Source of the DNA: Achromobacter sp. HZ34
GTDB lineage: Bacteria; Pseudomonadota; Gammaproteobacteria; Burkholderiales; Burkholderiaceae_B
DNA length: 64,000 nt
Reading direction: 5' to 3'
Assembly: GCF_002209485.1 (NCBI RefSeq)
Contig: NZ_NJIX01000001.1
Location: forward strand, 372,001 to 436,000
Shown: positions 54,743 to 61,693 of the stretch, piece by piece
Layout: each line of letters starts with the position of its first letter
How positions within the stretch are numbered: position 1 is the first letter of the stretch
Made by a program: the position numbers and the translations under genes
Notes under the pieces: generated by a model
The model's input: the letters and a program-made list of their open reading frames with translations, nothing else
Database searches by the model: none
What the model was told of the DNA's origin: nothing

Positions 54743-54847
54743 GGCTTCGATTCTGGGCGTTGGCTCTGGGTTCTGGCCTGGGGTCGCGGCGCTGGAGGAC
54801 CTTGGGTATGGACGCATTCTGGCCCTGGTCCGGATTTGAGTACATTA

Positions 54848-54872
54848 GGTATACCACTTATATACAATGTAT
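54848..54872. promoter_or_regulatory. palindromes between divergent aminotransferase and GntR genes
   Basis: GGTATACC (54848-54855) is a perfect palindrome and ATACA-A-TGTAT (54862-54872) an 11-bp inverted repeat, both in an AT-rich patch between the two divergent start regions. They resemble GntR/FCD operators (TGTATACA-like) and could control the aminotransferase-pxp-transporter operon and the regulator itself. Confidence 0.45.
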
Positions 54873-54999
54873 GGACCAGAGCGCGAGGATGCGCCTGTTC
54901 GAGTGATAAGTGGCCCTCGGGGATGCCCTGATGAGCACTGAACAGGCCGTGACCTGTGCCACACTCGCTATCTTTGGCCTATCTCACAAACAGAATTCA

Positions 55000-55683
55000 A
55001 TGAATCCGGGACAAGAGGAATTGGCGGAAAGCCAGGATCTGGACGTCAACACCAGAGGGTTGGCGAACCACGCCTATGACGCCTTGGTGGACCTGATCCT
55101 TTCGCGCGAGCTGAAGCAGGGCGAGCAGGTCCAGGAACGGGCGCTGGCAGCGCGGCTGGGGGTGTCGCGCACGCCCCTGCGGGAAGCCATGCACAGGCTG
55201 GAAGGCGAGCAGATGCTGGAACGCAAGTCCAACAATCGGCTGTTCGTGCGCCAGGTCACCCTGCAGGACTTGATGGAGACCTTGCACATCCGCCGCCTGC
55301 TGGAGGGGGATGCGGCGGGGCGTGCGGCCGGCAAGGTGCCGCCGGAGGTGCTGGCGGACCTGCGCGAGCGCGTCCAGGCCCTGATGGAAGAAGGGCAGCC
55401 GGGCGATCCTTTGCATCAGCAACTGGACGCCGAGCTGCATGGGCTGATCTCCGAATACTGCGGCAACGAGCTGATGGCCGGCATGATCGCCAAGCTGCGC
55501 CAGAAAACCCGCATGTTCTCGCTCAAGCGGCTGGAGAATCGCATGGTGCCGGTCTGTGGCGAGCACCTGGCGATGCTCGATGCGCTGGCGCGCGGCGACG
55601 GCCAGGCGGCGGCGTCCGAGACCATGCGCCATATCGAGAACATCCGGCAATCGATCATCGACAAGTTGTCCGGAACGTATTGA
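55000..55683 (+). CDS. GntR-family regulator (FCD)
   Basis: A 227-residue regulator from ATG 55000: winged helix YDALVDLILSRELKQGEQV, AARLGVSRTPLREAMHRLEGEQML and an FCD effector domain (HIRRLLEGDAAGRAAG, HQQLDAELHGLI, HLAMLDALARGD). The start is uncertain: ATG 54931 or GTG 54910 would lengthen it by 23-30 residues, which do not look conserved. It is divergent from the eleven-gene operon and probably its repressor. Its 3' end overlaps the decayed DapA-like gene on the other strand. Confidence 0.85.
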   Translation: MNPGQEELAESQDLDVNTRGLANHAYDALVDLILSRELKQGEQVQERALAARLGVSRTPLREAMHRLEGEQMLERKSNNRLFVRQVTLQDLMETLHIRRLLEGDAAGRAAGKVPPEVLADLRERVQALMEEGQPGDPLHQQLDAELHGLISEYCGNELMAGMIAKLRQKTRMFSLKRLENRMVPVCGEHLAMLDALARGDGQAAASETMRHIENIRQSIIDKLSGTY

Positions 55684-56272
55684 CCTCCAGCCGCGCGATC
55701 AGCCGGCCCAGTTCTTCGTGGTCGGTGGCATCCAGCGCGGGGCCGGGCTTGCGGACATAGGCGCTGCGGATGGCGCCGCGGCGGCGCAGCGTTTCCTTGC
55801 GCAGGGCCAGGCCCAGGCCGCCATTGCCCACCATGATGCTGATGCGGCGGCGGCCGTCGGTTTCGCTTTGCTTGCGGATCTGGCTGAGCTTGCGCATCCC
55901 GGGGAAGTCTTCGTGCTTGAGCATGACGATCTGCGGGTAGGCATCGACCAGGCGATGGATCACGGCCACGGAGGTATGCACGCCGGTGGATTGGGGGAAG
56001 TCTTGCAGGCAGATGGGCGTAGCGTCGCCCAGCAGTTCGGCGACGTTGGCGTAGTAGTTATGGACCTGCTCGTCGGTCTTCAGGTTGGGGGCGGGCGCCA
56101 CCATGACGCCGGCGGCGCCCAGGCCCATGGCTTCCCGGGACAGGCGTTGCAGATGCTGGTTCGAAGGGCTGCTCACGCCCACCACGACCGGGACACGGCT
56201 GTCCACGCGTTGCAGGATGCGCCGCATCACGGTTGTCGTTTCGGCTTCGGTCAGCTTGCTGGCCTCGCCCAT
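55655..56272 (-). pseudogene. truncated and internally deleted dihydrodipicolinate synthase-family gene
   Basis: A 205-codon frame homologous to DapA-family aldolases but incomplete. It begins at GEASKLTEAE, which in the family lies about 50 residues in (after the GxxGE motif), so the N-terminal strands and part of the active site are missing. The Schiff-base region IVMLKHEDFPG is present. After IMVGNGGLG the sequence jumps to LALRKETLRRRGAI, which belongs near the C-terminal end of this family, so about 50-60 residues are also deleted inside. The 5' end abuts a LysR fragment on the other strand within a few bases. Confidence 0.8.
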
Positions 56273-56274
56273 TC

Positions 56275-56976
56275 GGGCAGGCCTGCCTGCCGGTTGCCAA
56301 GGATTTCCTGCGATTCCAGGAACGGACGTTCGACACGCTGCTCAGGTTGGTCAACAACGAATTCGGTTCGATCACCTTGGCATGCGTTCCCACCGCCGCG
56401 ACCCATCTGATCCCCGAGGTCCTGCCCCAGTTCATCGACATTTATCCCGGCGTCGACCTGAGGTTGCTGGACGATAATTCGCGCAGTATCGAACGGATGG
56501 TCCTGGCGGAGGAGGCGGACTTCGGCATTTGCAGCCACTTCGTCGAGGACGGCAGATTGACTGCCGATCTGATCATGGAAGATGAATACGGCCTGGTGGT
56601 GAATGCCACCCACCCGCTTGCGCGGCGGCGCAGCCTGCGTTGGAACGAGGTGATGACGCTGCCGCTGCTTGGGTCCGCGGCGCATCAGCAGTTGGCGTAT
56701 TACGCCGACGCCCCGTCGCTGCCGACACCGCATGTGTTCATCTCGAACATGATCAGCCTGCTGTCCTTGCTGGAGCGTGGCATGGGCGCGGCGGTCTTGG
56801 CCAGGCTGGCGATTCCACCGCATTACGAAGGCCAGCTCCGTTTCGTGCCTATCGTGGCGCCGAGGATCCAACGCAAGCTGGTGCTTTTGAAGCTGGCGAA
56901 ACGATCCTTATCGGTGCCGGCGCGACACCTTGTCGACCTGATCAGGGCGCGCGCCAACAGCTTGCGTTCCAAGTGA
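56275..56976 (+). pseudogene. LysR-family regulator lacking its DNA-binding domain
   Basis: A frame with a full LysR substrate-binding domain (FGSITLACVPTAATHLIPEVLPQF, then DFGICSH and MISLLSLLERGMGAAVLA) but starting at GQACLPVAKDFL, which in intact LysR proteins follows the helix-turn-helix at about residue 65. Nothing homologous lies before it; the in-frame ATG at 56233 is inside the DapA-like fragment on the other strand. It cannot be a normal regulator. Together with the DapA fragment it marks a deletion that removed the 5' halves of two divergent genes. Confidence 0.8.
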
Positions 56977-56978
56977 AT

Positions 56979-57953
56979 TCATTCGGGCTGGATATTGTTG
57001 GCCTTGATCAGCCGTTGCCACTTTGCCGCGTCGGCAGCCGCGATGCCGGCCATCTCCTTGCCGTTATTGGCCTGGGGCTCGACACCCAGTTCGCGCAGCT
57101 TGGCATCGATCTGGGGGTCGGCCAGGGTTTCCCGTAGCGCCCGGTTCAACTCGGCGATTTTCTCCGGGGATACTTTCGCGGAAACATAGACGGCGCTCCA
57201 GTTGTTCACGTCCAGGCCCGGGATACCCTGTTCCGCGAACGTGGGGATATTGGGGAAAATCGTGCTGCGCCGGCCCGCTGCCACGGCCAGTCCTTTGAGC
57301 GTGCCCGAACGGACTTGGGCCGCTATGCCTGGAATGTCCGCCAGAAATGCGTCCACGTGGCCGCCCATCAAATCGGATATCGCCGGCGCCGCGCCTTTCT
57401 CGGGCACGTGCAGGAACGAGACCTTGGTGGCCTCCGTCAGCAGGGCAATGGCCATATGGGGCATGCTGCCGATGCCGGAGGAGGCGAAGTTCACCTGGGT
57501 TTTTTTCGCGTTCTCAATGAAGCTCTTGGCATCGCTTGCCTGGTTCTTCGGATTGACGACCAGCATTTCGGGCGTGTTCACCACCAGTGACACCGGCGCG
57601 AAATCCTTCACGTCATAGGCGAGTTTGGGATACAGGGAGGGATTGATGGTGATGGCGCCCGACGTCGTCAGCCATAATGTCTTGCCGTCGGCTGGCTGCT
57701 GCAAGACATGCTGCGCGGCGATCGCGCCGTTACCGCCGGGCCGGTTCTCGACCACAACGTTGTCATGGAGCGCTTTACCGAGCCGTTCGCTGATGACGCG
57801 CGCCATGATGTCGGACGGGCCGCCTGGCGGGAATGCCACGACGAGACGAATATAGCTGCCCTGTGCGAGGGCCACGGCGGGCAAGGCCAGGCCCAAGGTA
57901 ATCAGCAGGGGGGCGATGGCTTTCTTAGAGAGTATGCCTGTGGCGGTTTTCAT
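56979..57953 (-). CDS. Bug (TctC) family periplasmic solute receptor
   Basis: A 324-residue Bug receptor: Sec signal cleaved near ALAQGS, YIRLVVAFPPGG, VENRPGGNGAIA, PADGKTLWL (variant of DGYTLL) and HVPEKGAAP (Glu in place of the usual Tyr in HVPYKG). It is downstream of the enolase-superfamily gene on the same strand, separated by a heptamer repeat, and its stop is 2 bases from the LysR fragment end. Confidence 0.92.
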   Translation of the reverse strand: MKTATGILSKKAIAPLLITLGLALPAVALAQGSYIRLVVAFPPGGPSDIMARVISERLGKALHDNVVVENRPGGNGAIAAQHVLQQPADGKTLWLTTSGAITINPSLYPKLAYDVKDFAPVSLVVNTPEMLVVNPKNQASDAKSFIENAKKTQVNFASSGIGSMPHMAIALLTEATKVSFLHVPEKGAAPAISDLMGGHVDAFLADIPGIAAQVRSGTLKGLAVAAGRRSTIFPNIPTFAEQGIPGLDVNNWSAVYVSAKVSPEKIAELNRALRETLADPQIDAKLRELGVEPQANNGKEMAGIAAADAAKWQRLIKANNIQPE

Positions 57954-57975
57954 TGTTGTCTCCTGGTTTTATTTT

Positions 57976-58010
57976 GCGTTGTGCGTTGTGCGTTGTGCGT
58001 TTTGCGTGTT
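57976..58010 (-). repeat. heptamer tandem repeat (GCGTTGT)
   Basis: GCGTTGT occurs at 57976, 57983 and 57990, followed by the variants GCGTTTT and GCGTGTT. The tract fills most of the 72-base gap between the enolase-superfamily stop (58026) and the Bug start (57953), near where the Bug ribosome site should be. Confidence 0.85.
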
Positions 58011-58025
58011 GCGATGGCCTTGCCG

Positions 58026-59117
58026 TCAGTCGATGCGAAAGCGCGCGAGCAAGTCCGGATCGGGGTCGCGGCCCAGCCCGGGGCCGTCGGGTAAGGCGAT
58101 TTCGCCATGCCTGGCAAGAACGGCGTCGCCCAGGGGGTGATCGGCGATGGTGCAATAGCAATATTCCAGCGCGATGTCCTCGGGCAGGGCCGCCAGGATC
58201 TGCATGGTGGCCAGCAAACCCGGTCCCACATAAGGTGAATGCGGCGCCAGGTTGACGTTACGCGCGCGCGCCAGCGCCGCGATGCGCATCACTTCCGAAA
58301 TGCCGCCGACCTTGGTCACGCTGGGCTGGGCGTAGTCCACTGCCTGCGCATCGAACATCGCCTTGAACTCCAGGTAGGTGCCGGTATTCTCGCCGGCGGC
58401 GATCGGTAATCCGCCCGCTTTTCGTACTTGTGCCAGGTTCGCATAGTCCTCTGGCGGATAGACAGGTTCTTCGAACCAGTGCAGCGAGTAGGGCGCAAGG
58501 CGGTGGGCCATGGCCGTGGCTTCCTCGGCGGACCAGGGACAATTCGTATCCACGGTCAGGAGCACGTCGGGCCCTATGGCTTCGCGCGCGCGCCGAACCG
58601 GCTCTTCTTCGATTTCATGGAGCTTGATCATGCGATATCCCTCGGCTACCGCAAGCGCGGCATTGCGGGCAACCAGATCGGGATTGGTATAGCGCAACAG
58701 GCTGGCGTAGGCCTTCAATCGATTGCGCTGCTTGCCGCCGAGCAGATCCGCGATGGATTTTCCCGCTGCCTTTCCGGCCAGGTCCCAGAGGGCGATATCC
58801 AGGCCGGAGAGGGCATACATGACGGGACCGGAGCGGCCCAACAGGTGAAACTTGCGCATCAGGTCGGTCATCAGCGCTGGAATGTCTGATTCGTCCCGTC
58901 CTGTCGCGATGGGCGCGACGATCCGCTCGATAGCGGCAAGGGTCGCTGGCCACACGGCGAAGCCGAACGCTTCTCCCCAGCCCACCAAGCCCTGATCGGT
59001 TTCAACGCGGATCAGGAGCATCTCCATCTCCCGAGGTTTCCCCGCAAGCATGGGCTTGGGCCCGCCCATCTCGAAGGGCATGGAAAGCGGGATTGCGGAT
59101 ATGGAGCGTATGGTCAT
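58026..59117 (-). CDS. enolase-superfamily enzyme (mandelate racemase/muconate lactonizing type)
   Basis: A 363-residue barrel enzyme. Catalytic Lys in MIKLHEI, metal ligands in LLTVDTNCPW, HWFEEPV and AAGENTG, and a late LAPHSPYVGPG His. The N-terminal capping domain (SISAIPLSMPFEMGGP) is typical. It differs clearly from the homologue at 32354-33460. It heads a two-gene unit with the Bug receptor, suggesting uptake and conversion of a sugar acid or cycloisomerisable acid. Confidence 0.92.
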   Translation of the reverse strand: MTIRSISAIPLSMPFEMGGPKPMLAGKPREMEMLLIRVETDQGLVGWGEAFGFAVWPATLAAIERIVAPIATGRDESDIPALMTDLMRKFHLLGRSGPVMYALSGLDIALWDLAGKAAGKSIADLLGGKQRNRLKAYASLLRYTNPDLVARNAALAVAEGYRMIKLHEIEEEPVRRAREAIGPDVLLTVDTNCPWSAEEATAMAHRLAPYSLHWFEEPVYPPEDYANLAQVRKAGGLPIAAGENTGTYLEFKAMFDAQAVDYAQPSVTKVGGISEVMRIAALARARNVNLAPHSPYVGPGLLATMQILAALPEDIALEYCYCTIADHPLGDAVLARHGEIALPDGPGLGRDPDPDLLARFRID

Positions 59118-59274
59118 AATCGGCGGATGAGGTTCAGATCACCCAAAGTCTAGATTTCCGACCAAGATAAGGAAAATTTATTGTTTTTATTGATGCATTT
59201 GTTGGATAAATGGCCCGTTGATCGAGGAGAAACGGGAGTCGAGCGTGTTCCCACTGACATTTGAAGGAGTAAGA

Positions 59275-59667
59275 ATGCTTCGAGGAAGCTGCCTATGCCA
59301 GGGCGTGGCGTTCGAAATTGCAGGGGCCGTGACGGATCTGTTGTACTGTCACTGCGCCATGTGCCGCAAGGCGCACGGATCGGCCTTCCGGGCGCGCGGA
59401 CGTGTCAATGCGGCGGAATTCCGCTGGACCCGGGGGGAAGACCTGGTCCGCTTCTATGAATCATCACCTGGGCAGCACCGCGGCTTCTGCTCTGTTTGTG
59501 GCTCCAACTTGTTGACCAAGTTCGACGCCGATTCAACATCGCTCGGCCTGGCCTTGGGTGCGCTCGACGACGACCCCGTGGCACGCCCGCAGCGGCATGT
59601 CCACGTTGAGTCCAAGGCCCCATGGCATCAAATCACGGATGATCTGCCGCAGCTTGGCACGAGCTAG
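59275..59667 (+). CDS. GFA-family protein (glutathione-dependent formaldehyde-activating domain)
   Basis: A 130-residue zinc-binding protein with GSCLCQGVAFEI, YCHCAMCRKAHGSAFRA and FCSVCGS, the Cys motifs of the GFA/CENP-V family. Start ATG 59275 has GGAG seven bases upstream and gives the normal family start MLRGSCLC. Family members bind zinc; most have no proven reaction. It is not obviously linked to its neighbours. Confidence 0.9.
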   Translation: MLRGSCLCQGVAFEIAGAVTDLLYCHCAMCRKAHGSAFRARGRVNAAEFRWTRGEDLVRFYESSPGQHRGFCSVCGSNLLTKFDADSTSLGLALGALDDDPVARPQRHVHVESKAPWHQITDDLPQLGTS

Positions 59668-59713
59668 GCGTATTCGGCTTGCCTGAGTCCCAAGGTATCG
59701 GTATCTTCTTTGC

Positions 59714-60697
59714 ATGAGTGAACCGACGCCCCTCCCAGAGCCTTCAGCACCCGCCCCATTGTCCGGCCAGGAACCGCTGTTCATCGTCTTCAATGGCGGT
59801 TCCGGTAATGACGATTCCTCCCGCACCTTGCAGAAAATCCAGGAGCTGCTGGACGGTGCCGGCCGGACGTTTACGGTGCTGGCGGTCGAGGACCCATCGA
59901 CCTTGCCGCAAGTGGCCGAGCGCGCAGTCAAGTTGGCCAGCGACGCGGGCGGGGTGGTGGTCGCCGCCGGCGGCGATGGCACATTGAATGCCGTGGCCGC
60001 GGCGGTGCTGCCCAGTGGCCTGCCATTCGGCATCCTGCCGCGCGGTACCTTCAATTATTTTGGCCGCACCTACGGTATCTCCCGCGAAACGGAGGAATCC
60101 GTCGCCAGCCTGCTGGACGCGCGCATCGAGCCGGTGCAGGTCGGCTTGCTGGACGGCCGCCCCTTTCTCGTCAACGCCAGCCTGGGACTCTATCCCCAAC
60201 TGCTCGAAGACCGCGAAGCATACAAACAGAAACTGGGACGCCGGCGCTGGGTGGCGCTGATTTCGGCTGTCGCGACGCTGATGCGTGCCCCCGCGCAACT
60301 GAACCTTGAATTGTCATCGCACGGCCAGCGGCAACTGCTGCGCACGCCAACGCTGGTGGTCGGCAATAACGCACTTCAATTGGAACAACTGGGCCTGCCC
60401 GACGTCGCGCATCTGGACGAGAACCGTCTGGTCGCCATGGCCGCGAAGCCGGTGGGAACGCTGGCGCTTTACTGGTTGATGGTCATGGGCGCGCTGAGCC
60501 GCCTGGGCGAGGCCGCCAATGTCATCAGCTTCGGCTTCGATACCTTGACTGTTCGCGTGCGCGGCGGCCGGCGCCGCATCAAGGTGGCAATGGACGGCGA
60601 GATATCCTGGACGCGCGCGCCCCTGGTGTTTGCGGTATCGCCACGGCGCCTGCAATTACTGGTGCCGCGCGACAACAGCAAGCTGGATCGCGCATGA
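59714..60697 (+). CDS. diacylglycerol/lipid kinase-family protein
   Basis: A 327-residue protein of the DAGK catalytic family. FIVFNGGSGND is the first nucleotide loop, VAAGGDGTLNAVA the hallmark GGDGT motif, and LPRGTFNYFGR the following conserved turn (GT-N). The C-terminal sandwich runs to the end. The family phosphorylates diacylglycerol, sphingosine or related lipids. Its stop overlaps the ATG of the phosphoesterase gene by 4 bases. Confidence 0.9.
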   Translation: MSEPTPLPEPSAPAPLSGQEPLFIVFNGGSGNDDSSRTLQKIQELLDGAGRTFTVLAVEDPSTLPQVAERAVKLASDAGGVVVAAGGDGTLNAVAAAVLPSGLPFGILPRGTFNYFGRTYGISRETEESVASLLDARIEPVQVGLLDGRPFLVNASLGLYPQLLEDREAYKQKLGRRRWVALISAVATLMRAPAQLNLELSSHGQRQLLRTPTLVVGNNALQLEQLGLPDVAHLDENRLVAMAAKPVGTLALYWLMVMGALSRLGEAANVISFGFDTLTVRVRGGRRRIKVAMDGEISWTRAPLVFAVSPRRLQLLVPRDNSKLDRA

Positions 60698-61506
60698 CCC
60701 GCGTGCTGCATATTTCCGATACGCATTTCGGCACCGAGCAAGCGCCTGTCGTCCAGGCGCTGCTGGACCTGGCACCGCGCCTGGCGCCCGACCTCGTGGT
60801 GTTGTCCGGCGACATCACGCAGCGTGCCAGGGCGCGCCAGTTCGCCGCCGCGCGCCAATTCGTGGCGGATCTCGGTTTTCCGGTACTGGCGATACCCGGC
60901 AATCACGACATCCCGCTATTCAATATCGCCGCGCGCATGTTCAATCCTTATGGCGGCTACAAGCGTGCGATGGGCGTGACCCTGGAGCCCGTGTTCAGCA
61001 GCGACGGCTTATTGGTGGTCGGCGTCAACACCACGCGTCCTTCCCGTCACAAGAATGGCGTAGTGTCGCGCGCCCAGGTCGAACGGGTAGGCGCCCGGCT
61101 GCGGCAGGCGCGCCCCGGCCAGCTGCGCGTGGTCGTGGTGCATCAACCCCTGCGCGCCATCGTCGAGGAAGACGTGTCCAATCTGTTGATCGGGCGGCAG
61201 TTGGCGATACCCGCGTGGGTGGAGGCGGGCGCGGACCTGGTGCTGGGCGGGCATATTCATCTTCCCTATGTCGTCCCCTTGGGCGAAACTGCGGGCCGCC
61301 AGGCCTGGGTGGTCCAGGCAGGCACCGCCACTTCGCATCGCGTACGCGGAGGCATCCCCAATTCCGTGAACGTGATCGAACATCACGCCGCCCCGACGGC
61401 CGGCGATGTGGCCAGCTGCGTGGTGGAGCGCTGGGATTTCGATGCCAGCCTGGGCGCTTTCGCTGCCGTGGACCGCAAGACCCTGCTTCTCGCGCGCGCC
61501 GGTTAG
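60694..61506 (+). CDS. calcineurin-like metallophosphoesterase
   Basis: A 270-residue phosphoesterase with all metal-site motifs: HISDTHFG, VVLSGDITQRA, IPGNHDIP, VVHQPL and GGHIHLP. Overlap (ATGA) with the lipid-kinase-like gene implies co-translation and a joint role in phospholipid or cyclic-nucleotide turnover. Pairing of these two families is common in related bacteria (general knowledge). Confidence 0.92.
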   Translation: MTRVLHISDTHFGTEQAPVVQALLDLAPRLAPDLVVLSGDITQRARARQFAAARQFVADLGFPVLAIPGNHDIPLFNIAARMFNPYGGYKRAMGVTLEPVFSSDGLLVVGVNTTRPSRHKNGVVSRAQVERVGARLRQARPGQLRVVVVHQPLRAIVEEDVSNLLIGRQLAIPAWVEAGADLVLGGHIHLPYVVPLGETAGRQAWVVQAGTATSHRVRGGIPNSVNVIEHHAAPTAGDVASCVVERWDFDASLGAFAAVDRKTLLLARAG

Positions 61507-61693
61507 TGTTGCGGCATGCCCAGGAGTTGCGATCCGCCGCTCCTGTGCTGCCCATGCGACAGCCGTCTCGCCATTCCCCCGCTCCCGGCCCACCTGGGTT
61601 ATAAAGCCCCTAAATAGTTTCAAAATGTATAGGCGGAGCGACAGTTTCCGCTACACAAGGGGTGGGCGTCCTCGGTCGTCCGCATTACGCAGC

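Noticed and set aside
56233-56274. ATG at 56233 as true start of an intact LysR gene
   Set aside because: The 14 residues it adds lie within the DapA-like fragment on the other strand and do not supply a helix-turn-helix.
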